In this document: in pieces, positions 1-7,623 of the stretch
Layout: every line of letters starts with the position of its first letter
How positions within the stretch are numbered: position 1 is the stretch's first letter
Assembly: GCA_002421685.1 (NCBI GenBank)
Contig: DISB01000015.1
Location: 62,001 to 126,000 of the forward strand
Source: Bacteroidetes bacterium UBA6221
GTDB taxonomy: Bacteria > Bacteroidota > Bacteroidia > Chitinophagales > Chitinophagaceae
Length of the DNA stretch: 64,000 bases
Reading direction: 5' to 3'
The notes under the pieces: generated by a model
What the model saw: only the letters and a program-made list of their open reading frames with translations
Database searches by the model: none
What the model was told of the DNA's origin: nothing
Program-made: the position numbers and the translations under genes

Positions 1-1
1 T

Positions 2-3000
2 CTTTCTAATACGGGTAGCTATTCCGGCGTCACATCAAATACGTTAAGCATTACAGCAGCCACCGCGTCGTTGAGCAGTTACCAATACCGTTGCGTAACA
101 GGCGGAACATGTGTACCGGGCGTCATTTCATCCGGTGCGACACTTACTGTAAATACCGCACCTGTAATAACAGGCCAGCCGGTAAACAGTACTATCTGCG
201 CCGGCAACAATACTATGTTCAGCATATCAGCAACCGGCACGGGCTTAATTTACCAGTGGCAGGTATATAATGGCAGTACCTGGACTAACATAACCAATGC
301 AGGTATATATAGCGGAGCTACGACAGATACGCTTGTGCTTACTGCGGCAACATCGTCAGTGAATGGCTATCAGTACCGTTGCAGCATCAGCGGAACATGC
401 TCACCCGCCGCTACTTCTACTGTTGCTACGCTTACGATTAATACAGCACCGGCTTTAACCCTGCAGCCGCTGAACAGTACAATATGCGAAGGATTGAATA
501 CAAGTTTCAGTATAAGCGCAGCCGGTACAGGGTTGTCCTACCAATGGGAAGTGTATAACGGCAGTACATGGAGCAATATTACTAATACAGGCATCTATAC
601 AGGCGCCACAACAAGTACGCTCACACTTACTGCAGCCACTGCAGCGGTGAACGGGTATCAATACCGATGTTCGATAAATGGAACCTGTGTGCCTGGCATA
701 GTATCCTCTTCCGCTACACTGACCATTCACGTGTCGCCCGTTATTACCGCACAACCTTCGGGCAGCACAATCTGTTCGGGAAATAATACCTCGTTCACAA
801 TAGCAGCCACCGGCACCTCGCTCAACTATCAATGGCAGGTGAATAATGGCAGCGGCTGGAGCAATATCAGTAACACGGGCATCTATACAGGTGCAACAAC
901 CAATAGCCTTAGCCTTACAGCAGCTTCTACCGCCGTGAACAATCACCAGTACCGTTGTATAGTAAGCGGGGCATGTGCTCCGGCTGCAACTTCAGGGGCA
1001 GCCACGCTTATAGTTAACGCACTGCCCGCCATTACCACACAACCGGCGGCAAGCACTATCTGCGAAGGCGGCAACACAACATTCAGTGTGGGTGCTACCG
1101 GTACCGGCCTTAGCTACCAGTGGCAGGTGAATAACGGCAGCGGCTGGGTTAACATTACCAATACAGGCATCTATACAGGCGCTACAACAAATAACCTGGC
1201 TCTTACCGGGGTAACCACGTCGGTGCACAACGACCAATACCGGTGCATAGTTGGGGGCACATGTACGCCTGCCGTAACATCTGCCGCCGTTACACTTACG
1301 ATACAAACCTCTCCTGTAATAACAGTAAACCCGGTTGATAAAACAATATGTGAAGGATTGACGCACAATTTCACGGTTGCAGCCACCGGCACGGGCTTGA
1401 GTTATCAATGGCAGGTAAATAACGGTTCGGGCTGGAGTAATTTGCCTAACGCGGGTATATATGCAGGTGTGACCACCAATAGCCTGAACATTAGTGGTAT
1501 TCCGCCTTCGGTAAACAATTATCAATACCGTTGCGTGGTATCAGGTGTATGTACCCCTTCAGCAACATCATCGGCTGCGACATTGACAGTAAATACCAAT
1601 CCTGTGGTGACGGTGCAGCCTAACGCGCAGACAATTATTTGTAGCGGCGATAATGCAAGCTTCCCATTAACAGCTACGGGAACAGGTATCAGCTACCAAT
1701 GGCGGGTATTTAACGGTAGTACATGGACTAACGTGAGCAATGGCGGTATATATGGAGGCGCTACGACTAATACACTCTCGATAACAGGCCCTACTGCACC
1801 CACTACAGCTATTACTTATAAATACCACTGTATAATTACAGGAACCTGTGCTATCATAAGTTCAGATACGTCCACGCTGGCTGTCAACGCAAGGCCGGCT
1901 ATTACGTTGAACCCGGTTAACAAGGCCGTATGCGACAGTACCAATAATGTAACGTTTACTATAGACGCCACCGGTACAGGCCTTACTTATACATGGCAGG
2001 TAAACTATGGGACGGGATGGAATAACTTGTCTAATAACGCTACATACAATGGCACGACGACCAAACAACTGGTGATTACCAAGGCGCTGTATTTGATGAA
2101 CAGTTTCCAATACCGTTGTATAGCACAAGGCAGTTGCACACCTAATGCTACTACTGCCGCTGCGCTGCTAACCGTGTATGAGCTAAAAACACCTGCGGTT
2201 ACCATTGCCGCCAGCGATACGGATATATGCGTTGGCACCTCGGTTACATTTACACCCACGCCTGTTAACGGTGGTGCAACCCCGTCTTACGTGTGGAAAA
2301 TCAATGGTAATACGGTAGGCTCTGCCGGAACTTATACCAGCACCACTCTAGCTGACAATGACAAGGTAATTTGCATCATGACCTCATCGTACGTATGCCC
2401 TGTGCCGCCAACCGATACAAGTAATGTAGTCAATATGAAAGTGACCCCATACTCCACGCCTGCCATCACTATATCGTCCCCAACCGGGAATAAAGGATGC
2501 CTGGGACTTCCGGTATATTTTTATAGCCAGGCAACAAATGGCGGAACGGCCCCAGGCTATGCGTGGCAGGTAAACGGAACAACTGTAGGAGGAAATATTG
2601 ACACATTTACCAGCAGTAGCCTGCAAAACGGTGACATAGTCAAATGTATCCTCACCAGCAGCCTTAAATGCCCGATGCCGAAGGTGGTAACCAGCAACAG
2701 TATTACCATGGATATTATACCGGTGACAAAATCAAGTATTGTAATTGCCGCCGGGCCCGATACTAACATCTGTACTCATCAGAAAGTCACCTTCCGAACC
2801 TGGTACACAAATGGCGGGACTACGCCGGCCTACCAGTGGATGGTGAACGCACAGGATCTGCCGGGAGAGACACAGGGTTCGTTTATAACTACTGCCCTCT
2901 CTGACAAAGATGTAGTGACCTGCCGTTTCATCAGCAGTGCGAGATGTGTGTTCCCCGAAGTGAGTAACGAACTCAGCTTCGATGTGGATGCAATAAAGCA

Positions 3001-3529
3001 CACTGCGGTGGCTGTTACGATGTATCCTATCGGCAACGATAGTTATACCTTCAAAGCGTTGCCTCAAAATGGCGGTAGTAACCCGCAATTCCAATGGTAT
3101 AAAAACAACTCGGTCATTCCGGGAGCCACCAACAGCATATACATTGGCACGGGCCTGCAGAAATACGACCGCATTACCGTAAGAATGACAAGCAGCCTGG
3201 AATGTGTAAGCGATAAAGCCGTAATGAGTGAGAATATCACTACAGGCATCACCCGGGAAAATGACGCCGAGGTTTCCCTGAAACTATATCCTAACCCGAA
3301 CGAGGGCTTATTCACAGTTTCTGCTTCAGGCCTGGGCGCAGTGAAGTACGTTGACCTGGAAGTGACAAATATGATGGGCCAAACGGTGTATCACCAGCAG
3401 GTACCTGCAGAGCAGGGTAAGATCAACCATGCCGTCAGTCTTAGCAAATCAAACGCCGCGGGAGCTTATATGCTGAATGTAATTATCGACGGGCAAAGAC
3501 TCAGCAGACGGTTTGTAATAATAGAATAG
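2..3529 (+). CDS. Giant Ig-like-repeat secreted protein, 5' truncated, T9SS type A sorting domain
   Basis: The reading frame is open from base 2, so the true start lies outside the window; at least 1175 residues are present. The first ~700 residues are tandem Ig-like units of about 90 residues. Each carries a conserved TIC-x-G-N-N-T start, an SYQWQV strand, NTGIYTGATT and a closing YQYRC-x-x-x-GTC, so each unit has a probable Cys-Cys pair. Three or four more divergent Ig-like units of ~80 residues follow. The last ~80 residues (LYPNPNEGLF, ending RRFVIIE) form a type A T9SS C-terminal sorting domain. Inference: a cell-surface or secreted adhesin-like protein exported through the outer membrane. 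No catalytic domain is visible in the part seen. Confidence 0.9.
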   Translation, partial: LSNTGSYSGVTSNTLSITAATASLSSYQYRCVTGGTCVPGVISSGATLTVNTAPVITGQPVNSTICAGNNTMFSISATGTGLIYQWQVYNGSTWTNITNAGIYSGATTDTLVLTAATSSVNGYQYRCSISGTCSPAATSTVATLTINTAPALTLQPLNSTICEGLNTSFSISAAGTGLSYQWEVYNGSTWSNITNTGIYTGATTSTLTLTAATAAVNGYQYRCSINGTCVPGIVSSSATLTIHVSPVITAQPSGSTICSGNNTSFTIAATGTSLNYQWQVNNGSGWSNISNTGIYTGATTNSLSLTAASTAVNNHQYRCIVSGACAPAATSGAATLIVNALPAITTQPAASTICEGGNTTFSVGATGTGLSYQWQVNNGSGWVNITNTGIYTGATTNNLALTGVTTSVHNDQYRCIVGGTCTPAVTSAAVTLTIQTSPVITVNPVDKTICEGLTHNFTVAATGTGLSYQWQVNNGSGWSNLPNAGIYAGVTTNSLNISGIPPSVNNYQYRCVVSGVCTPSATSSAATLTVNTNPVVTVQPNAQTIICSGDNASFPLTATGTGISYQWRVFNGSTWTNVSNGGIYGGATTNTLSITGPTAPTTAITYKYHCIITGTCAIISSDTSTLAVNARPAITLNPVNKAVCDSTNNVTFTIDATGTGLTYTWQVNYGTGWNNLSNNATYNGTTTKQLVITKALYLMNSFQYRCIAQGSCTPNATTAAALLTVYELKTPAVTIAASDTDICVGTSVTFTPTPVNGGATPSYVWKINGNTVGSAGTYTSTTLADNDKVICIMTSSYVCPVPPTDTSNVVNMKVTPYSTPAITISSPTGNKGCLGLPVYFYSQATNGGTAPGYAWQVNGTTVGGNIDTFTSSSLQNGDIVKCILTSSLKCPMPKVVTSNSITMDIIPVTKSSIVIAAGPDTNICTHQKVTFRTWYTNGGTTPAYQWMVNAQDLPGETQGSFITTALSDKDVVTCRFISSARCVFPEVSNELSFDVDAIKHTAVAVTMYPIGNDSYTFKALPQNGGSNPQFQWYKNNSVIPGATNSIYIGTGLQKYDRITVRMTSSLECVSDKAVMSENITTGITRENDAEVSLKLYPNPNEGLFTVSASGLGAVKYVDLEVTNMMGQTVYHQQVPAEQGKINHAVSLSKSNAAGAYMLNVIIDGQRLSRRFVIIE

Positions 3530-3541
3530 CGGCACAAAATG

Positions 3542-3582
3542 CAATAAGGCTTTCAAGATCAAGAGATTTTGGAAGCCTTATT
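3542..3582 (+). terminator. Rho-independent terminator after the Ig-repeat gene
   Basis: A 12-bp stem (AATAAGGCTTTC pairing with GGAAGCCTTATT, one G-U pair) begins 13 bases after the stop codon and ends in TTATTTATG. The A-rich 5' side means it may also act on transcripts arriving from the right. Confidence 0.75.
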
Positions 3583-3596
3583 TATGTGAGATTGTG

Positions 3597-3612
3597 GTAG
3601 CCTCGACAGGAA
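3597..3612. repeat. 16-bp copy of the tRNA-Arg 3' end
   Basis: The 16 bases GTAGCCTCGACAGGAA repeat exactly at 3644-3659, which is the acceptor and T-arm 3' end of the adjacent tRNA-Arg. The two copies are 47 bp apart. Such a partial tRNA tail commonly remains when an integrated element has been lost, but a local duplication is equally possible. Confidence 0.6.
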
Positions 3613-3644
3613 CTTTCTCCCTGTTGCAATAGTGTAAAAGGTAG

Positions 3645-3716
3645 TAGCCTCGACAGGAATCGAACCTGTATCTAAAGTTTAGGAAACTTCTATTCTATCC
3701 ATTGAACTACGAGGCC
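3645..3716 (-). tRNA. tRNA-Arg (anticodon CCU)
   Basis: The 72-nt minus-strand sequence folds into a complete cloverleaf. It has a 7-bp acceptor GGCCTCG/CGAGGCT with G1-U72, a D-arm GTTC/GAAT, anticodon stem GAAGT/ACTTT with loop TTCCTAA giving anticodon CCT, and a T-arm ACAGG-TTCGATT-CCTGT. The discriminator is A and no CCA is encoded. Its 3' end is copied at 3597-3612. A TATCTTTG box lies 17 bases upstream. Confidence 0.95.
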
Positions 3717-3733
3717 GTTTTTTTGCAAGGGTG

Positions 3734-3741
3734 CAAAGATA
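3734..3741 (-). promoter_or_regulatory. -7 box of the tRNA-Arg promoter
   Basis: On the minus strand TATCTTTG matches the Bacteroidota consensus TAnnTTTG, 17 bases before the tRNA 5' end. A TTGG lies about 17 bases further upstream and is a plausible -33 element. Confidence 0.6.
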
Positions 3742-3886
3742 ATAAACACGGGCGATTTCCAATGATGTTTATCGCCTGAATTGCCGTATAAAATTTGGGC
3801 TCATATCGCGGGCTGGGGATGTATTCAATAGAGTGGCTTGGTTTTTTCAATTACTAAAGCTATTTTTAGACGATAAATTGCAATTC

Positions 3887-4159
3887 ATGAACAAAAATCT
3901 GACTTTATCTGCGGTTATTGCCTTGTCTGTGCTGGCTTTGTCATCCTGCTATAAAACGCACCACTGCGTATGCAATGTCAAAACAGTAACCCAGGATACT
4001 AAGGATACCGTAAAATCCGTCATGACACACCACACGATAAAGGGCACCAAAGCAGATGCCGACGACGCCTGCAAATACTATGAGACTGAGGAGGATTACC
4101 TGCTCCGCTATGCCATCGTCTACCACTATTGCGGGATAGACGAAGAATACAAAAAATAG
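3887..4159 (+). CDS. Small cysteine-containing lipoprotein
   Basis: A 90-residue product with a type II signal peptide: MNKNLTLSAVIALSVLALSSC, lipid-attachment Cys21. The mature part begins with a C-x-C pair (HHCVCNV), has an acidic ADADDAC block and ends near a YHYCGID motif. The start at 3887 is chosen over an in-frame upstream ATG at 3833 because it puts the signal peptide at the N-terminus. The C-x-C plus ADADDAC layout is shared with the tandem lipoproteins at 18196 and 18489, so these look like members of one small paralogous family. Function is not known; probable location is the periplasmic or outer-membrane surface. Confidence 0.8.
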   Translation: MNKNLTLSAVIALSVLALSSCYKTHHCVCNVKTVTQDTKDTVKSVMTHHTIKGTKADADDACKYYETEEDYLLRYAIVYHYCGIDEEYKK

Positions 4160-4183
4160 TCATACAAAGCATTGTAAATACCT

Positions 4184-4209
4184 GCCTCATCTCACGATGG
4201 GGCTTTTTT
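4184..4209 (+). terminator. Terminator between lipoprotein gene and ispH
   Basis: An 8-bp stem GCCTCATC/GATGGGGC with a TCAC loop is followed by six T residues, starting 25 bases after the lipoprotein stop codon. Confidence 0.8.
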
Positions 4210-4278
4210 CTTTCAATAGGGCGGAATAACTTTAACATATTGTGCCCCTTGCACCAAGGCATTCACCACGCCATTGCG

Positions 4279-4286
4279 TAACTTTG
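4279..4286 (+). promoter_or_regulatory. -7 box of ispH
   Basis: TAACTTTG matches TAnnTTTG and lies 10 bases before the ATG at 4296. This supports that start over an in-frame ATG at 4242 and implies a very short leader. Confidence 0.6.
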
Positions 4287-4295
4287 CTGCCGGTT

Positions 4296-5528
4296 ATGAA
4301 ATCATTCGACGTTCCCGTACACTACCGCAGCCCGCTGGTAACCGCCATCAAGCAGCAGCGCAAGGCAGCAGACAGGCTAAAAAAAGACTTTACCCCTACC
4401 CTGCTGCCCATAGGCGATATAAACATCTACCTGGCCCGGCATTTCGGTTTTTGCTATGGGGTAGAAAACGCCATAGAAATAGCTTTTCGCGCGGTGGCTG
4501 AGAACCAGGGCAAACGGGTCTTCCTGCTGAGTGAGATGATACACAACCCCGGTGTAAATGCCGACCTGCAGAGCATGGGTGTGCGCTTTATGATGGATAC
4601 CAAAGGCAAGATGCTGATAGACTGGAACGAACTGACCAGCGACGACATCGTCATCATACCCGCCTTTGGCACTACCATTGAAATTGAGCAAAAGCTCAAA
4701 GAGATAGGCATTGAGCCATCGCATTACGAAACCACCTGCCCCTTTGTAGAAAAAGTATGGAACCGCGCCGAGAAGATAGGGAACGAAGGGTACACCATCG
4801 TCGTGCATGGCAAACCCCGCCACGAGGAAACCCGGGCCACCTTCTCGCACAGCAAAGAGAACGCCCCAACCGTGGTGGTGAAAGACATGGCGCAGGCGGA
4901 ACACCTGGCCAGGTATATAAAGGGCGAGTTGCCTGCCGACCAGTTTTACACCGACTTTAAATGGCAACATTCACAGGGCTTTGATGTGAGCAAAGACCTG
5001 CAACGCATAGGCGTAGTGAACCAAACCACCATGCTGGCCAGCGAAACGCAGGGCATCGCCGACTACCTGAAACAGGTGATGATCAACCATTACCACCTTA
5101 CCCCGGATAATATATCCGAACGCTTTGCTGATACACGGGACACACTATGCTACGCTACCAACGACAACCAAAGCGCCGTGCAGGGTATGCTGGACCAACC
5201 AGCCGACCTGGCCATTGTTATAGGCGGATACAACAGCAGCAACACCTCTCACCTGGTGGAGCTTTGCGAAGAAAGGCTCCCCACCTACTTTGTAAAGAAC
5301 GAAACCTGCCTGCAGGACGACCAAACCATTTCCCACTTCGACCTGCACAGCCATACAGAGAAAGTGACTACCGGATACCTGCCGGCAAAAAGACCGTTGA
5401 ACATCCTGGTTACCTCCGGTGCATCTTGTCCTGATGCGCTGGTGGAAGGCGTGGTGCACCGTATAGCTGAGCTGACCGGCAACCTACCCCAACTGGAGCA
5501 GGTGATGGGCGAGTGGAACGTTGCCTAA
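4296..5528 (+). CDS. ispH: 4-hydroxy-3-methylbut-2-enyl diphosphate reductase
   Basis: IspH carries out the last step of the MEP isoprenoid pathway in the cytoplasm, reducing HMBPP to IPP and DMAPP with a [4Fe-4S] cluster. The three cluster ligands are visible: Cys53 in FGFCYGV, Cys148 in TTCPFV and Cys378 in SGASCPD. His-containing substrate motifs (MIHNPGV, HGKPRHEET) are also present. At 410 residues it is the long form; short bacterial IspH proteins are about 310-320 residues. It fits with ispF at 21325, which acts in the same pathway. It ends 3 bp into the convergent carboxylase gene, so the two 3' ends overlap by 4 bases. Confidence 0.95.
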   Translation: MKSFDVPVHYRSPLVTAIKQQRKAADRLKKDFTPTLLPIGDINIYLARHFGFCYGVENAIEIAFRAVAENQGKRVFLLSEMIHNPGVNADLQSMGVRFMMDTKGKMLIDWNELTSDDIVIIPAFGTTIEIEQKLKEIGIEPSHYETTCPFVEKVWNRAEKIGNEGYTIVVHGKPRHEETRATFSHSKENAPTVVVKDMAQAEHLARYIKGELPADQFYTDFKWQHSQGFDVSKDLQRIGVVNQTTMLASETQGIADYLKQVMINHYHLTPDNISERFADTRDTLCYATNDNQSAVQGMLDQPADLAIVIGGYNSSNTSHLVELCEERLPTYFVKNETCLQDDQTISHFDLHSHTEKVTTGYLPAKRPLNILVTSGASCPDALVEGVVHRIAELTGNLPQLEQVMGEWNVA

Positions 5529-7153
5529 ACCTGGAACACCCCAGTCTTAAATTCCTTCATTTCAGGATTGTGGTTGGCGGCGGCTATACCTTCGCTGATG
5601 ACACGACGAGTATCTATGGGGTCGATGATATCGTCTACCCATAACCTGGCTGCCGCATAGTACGACGAGGTTTGTGAATCGTACTTGTCTGTAATATGCT
5701 TCAGCAGTTCCTGCTCTTTTTCGGGCGTTATCTCTTCGCCTTTGGCCTTCAGCGATGCCACCTGTATCTGTAATAATACCTTGGCTGCCTGCGCGCCACC
5801 CATCACTGCTATCTTGGCATTGGGCCATGCGTATATAAAACGCGGGTCGTAAGCCTTGCCGCACATGGCATAGTTGCCCGCCCCGTATGAGTTACCTATT
5901 ACAATGGTGATCTTGGGCACAACCGAATTGCTGACGGCGTTTACCAATTTGGCCCCATCCTTAATAATACCGGCATGTTCGCTGCGGCTGCCTACCATAA
6001 AGCCTGTTACGTCCTGCAGAAAAACCAGGGGTATCTTCTTCTGGTTGCAGTTCTGGATAAAGCGTGCTGCTTTGTCGGCGCTGTCGTTATATATCACGCC
6101 GCCTATTTGTATCTCTCCTTTGGTATTTTTTATTACGGTGCGCTGGTTGGCCACAATGCCCACAGCCCAGCCATCGATACGTGCGTAGCCACAGACGATG
6201 GTTTTGCCGTAGTCTTTCTTGAACTGGTCGAACTCAGAATTGTCCACCAGGCGCTCAATCACTTCCACTACATCGTATTGCTTACTGTTGTCAACAGATA
6301 CAAAGCCGTAAATTTCCTTAGGGTCTTTTTTAGGCGGTTCGGGCTTAGCGCGGTCGAAACCGGCGCGGGGCTGTTCCCCTATTTTATCGATAATACGCTT
6401 TACCTGGTCAAGACATTCCTGCTCGGTTTTGAACTTATAGTCGGCTATACCGCTTATCTCGGTATGCGTTTTAGCGCCGCCCAGTGTTTGTATATCGGCA
6501 TCTTCGCCAATGGCGGCCTTAACCAGGTAAGGGCCCGCCAAAAATATAGAACCGTTTCCTTCCACCATCAGGGTTTCATCGCTCATGATGGGCAGATAGG
6601 CCCCTCCGGCCACACAACTGCCCATAACGGCGGCTACCTGTGTAATGCCCATAGCGCTCATCTGCGCATTGTTGCGGAAGATGCGGCCAAAGTGTTCTTT
6701 ATCGGGAAAAATCTCGTCTTGCATAGGCAGGTAAACGCCCGCGCTGTCCACTATATATATCACGGGCAGGCGGTTTTCCATGGCTATCTCCTGCAGGCGC
6801 AGGTTTTTCTTGCCCGTGATGGGAAACCAGGCGCCTGCCTTCACCGTATTGTCGTTGGCGACTATCACGCACTGGCGGCCTTTTACATAACCCAATCCTG
6901 CCACGGTGCCGCCAGAGGGGCAGCCTCCGTGCTCAGGGTACATATCCCAACCGGCAAATGAACCTATTTCAGTAAAAACGCTGCCTTTGTCGATAAGATA
7001 CTGGATGCGCTCGCGGGGAGACATCTTGCCCCGTTCCTTATTCTTCTCCATGGCTTTTTTGCCCCCGCCCAGGCTTACCTGCGCGTGGCGCTGTTTCATC
7101 TGGCTGACCGCCAGTTTCATTTCATCTTCGTTCTTATTGAATTCCAGGTTCAT
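5525..7153 (-). CDS. Acyl-CoA carboxylase carboxyltransferase (beta) subunit
   Basis: A 542-residue biotin-dependent carboxyltransferase with both crotonase-like halves. The N-terminal half contains GGCPSGGTVAGLG, VDSAGVYLPMQ, HFGRIFRNN and MGSCVAGGAYLP. The C-terminal half contains LVFLQDVTGFMVG and YGAGNYAMCGKAYDPRF. It would transfer CO2 from carboxybiotin to an acyl-CoA. The PDKEHFGRIFRNNAQMS block and the length resemble methylcrotonyl-CoA carboxylase beta subunits (leucine degradation), but propionyl/acetyl-CoA type enzymes cannot be excluded. No biotin carboxylase subunit lies nearby, so the partner is encoded elsewhere. Confidence 0.9.
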   Translation of the reverse strand: MNLEFNKNEDEMKLAVSQMKQRHAQVSLGGGKKAMEKNKERGKMSPRERIQYLIDKGSVFTEIGSFAGWDMYPEHGGCPSGGTVAGLGYVKGRQCVIVANDNTVKAGAWFPITGKKNLRLQEIAMENRLPVIYIVDSAGVYLPMQDEIFPDKEHFGRIFRNNAQMSAMGITQVAAVMGSCVAGGAYLPIMSDETLMVEGNGSIFLAGPYLVKAAIGEDADIQTLGGAKTHTEISGIADYKFKTEQECLDQVKRIIDKIGEQPRAGFDRAKPEPPKKDPKEIYGFVSVDNSKQYDVVEVIERLVDNSEFDQFKKDYGKTIVCGYARIDGWAVGIVANQRTVIKNTKGEIQIGGVIYNDSADKAARFIQNCNQKKIPLVFLQDVTGFMVGSRSEHAGIIKDGAKLVNAVSNSVVPKITIVIGNSYGAGNYAMCGKAYDPRFIYAWPNAKIAVMGGAQAAKVLLQIQVASLKAKGEEITPEKEQELLKHITDKYDSQTSSYYAAARLWVDDIIDPIDTRRVISEGIAAANHNPEMKEFKTGVFQV

Positions 7154-7175
7154 GCTGTTGTGTGTAAAAACAGGG

Positions 7176-7183
7176 CAAAGATA
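7176..7183 (-). promoter_or_regulatory. -7 box of the carboxylase gene
   Basis: On the minus strand TATCTTTG matches TAnnTTTG, 22 bases upstream of the ATG. Confidence 0.5.
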
Positions 7184-7193
7184 ATGGTTAAGA

Positions 7194-7236
7194 CGTAAGT
7201 CGTAAGGAGTAAGTCATAAGGCATAAGATGTAAGGT
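7194..7236. repeat. GTAAG/CATAAG short-tandem stretch, copy 1
   Basis: Imperfect 5-10-bp repeats of the type GTAAG-N-N-GTAAGGCATAAG. Related stretches occur at 7431-7464 and 59630-59665. All three lie between genes and are followed by T-rich or pyrimidine-rich sequence. Confidence 0.6.
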
Positions 7237-7245
7237 TTTTTTTAG

Positions 7246-7269
7246 CGTTGTTTGGTTCTGAAAAGTTCT
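7246..7269. repeat. Direct repeat GTTGTTTGGTTCTGAAAAGT, copy 1
   Basis: The same ~22 bases recur at 7478-7501. Together with the flanking GTAAG stretches and twin hairpins, this makes 7194-7387 and 7431-7575 a diverged tandem duplication of one ~150-190-bp composite unit. Confidence 0.7.
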
Positions 7270-7338
7270 CCCGCCGCGGCGGGACAGATCGTTTAAGGTG
7301 GATTTTGCCTGGTCTCATGTTTTGTATGTTATGCTACT

Positions 7339-7387
7339 GCAGCGGACGCTGCTTTTATCTTGGGACGAAGCGGGAGGCTTCGACCAG
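7339..7387. repeat. Twin-hairpin intergenic repeat, copy A
   Basis: About 49 bp made of two perfect small stems, GCAGCG-GA-CGCTGC and GAAGC-GGGAG-GCTTC, joined by TTTTATCTTGGGAC and ending CGACCAG. Other copies lie at 7527-7575, 17938-17986 and 18039-18088. The second stem varies between copies with pairing kept, which suggests selection on structure. Confidence 0.8.
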
Positions 7388-7430
7388 TGTAGTTGTTGGT
7401 CGGGTGACGCAACAACGGCGGACGTTTGTA

Positions 7431-7464
7431 ATAAGGCGTAAGTGGTAAGGCATAAGGCGTAAGG
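7431..7464. repeat. GTAAG/CATAAG short-tandem stretch, copy 2
   Basis: ATAAGGCGTAAGTGGTAAGG and following CATAAGGCGTAAGGG resemble the copy at 7194-7236. It precedes the second GTTGTTTGGTTCTG repeat in the same order as the first. Confidence 0.6.
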
Positions 7465-7477
7465 GTTTTTATGTTTA

Positions 7478-7501
7478 TCGTTGTTTGGTTCTGAAAAGTT
7501 C
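7478..7501. repeat. Direct repeat GTTGTTTGGTTCTGAAAAGT, copy 2
   Basis: This is the second copy of the element at 7246-7269, with the same left (GTAAG) and right (twin-hairpin) neighbours. Confidence 0.7.
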
Positions 7502-7526
7502 TCGTTTTGCATCGTTTTCGTTTCTT

Positions 7527-7575
7527 GCAGCGGACGCTGCTTTTATCTTAGGACGAAGCGGGAAGCTTCGACCAG
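7527..7575. repeat. Twin-hairpin intergenic repeat, copy B
   Basis: The stems are GCAGCG-GA-CGCTGC and GAAGC-GGGAA-GCTTC. It has the same linker and CGACCAG end as copy A. Confidence 0.8.
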
Positions 7576-7623
7576 TATTTTTGCGAGTATATTCCTTCTA
7601 TCTCGTTCCCAGGCCCGGCCGCC

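Noticed and set aside
2..2200. Regular ~300-bp periodicity, possible CRISPR or satellite array
   Set aside because: The period corresponds to ~90-residue Ig-like protein repeats in one open frame; repeats are imperfect and there are no unique spacers.
5975..6961. 328-codon open frame on the plus strand
   Set aside because: It lies wholly antisense to the well-supported carboxyltransferase gene; its product has no family resemblance and its composition is that of a complementary-strand shadow.
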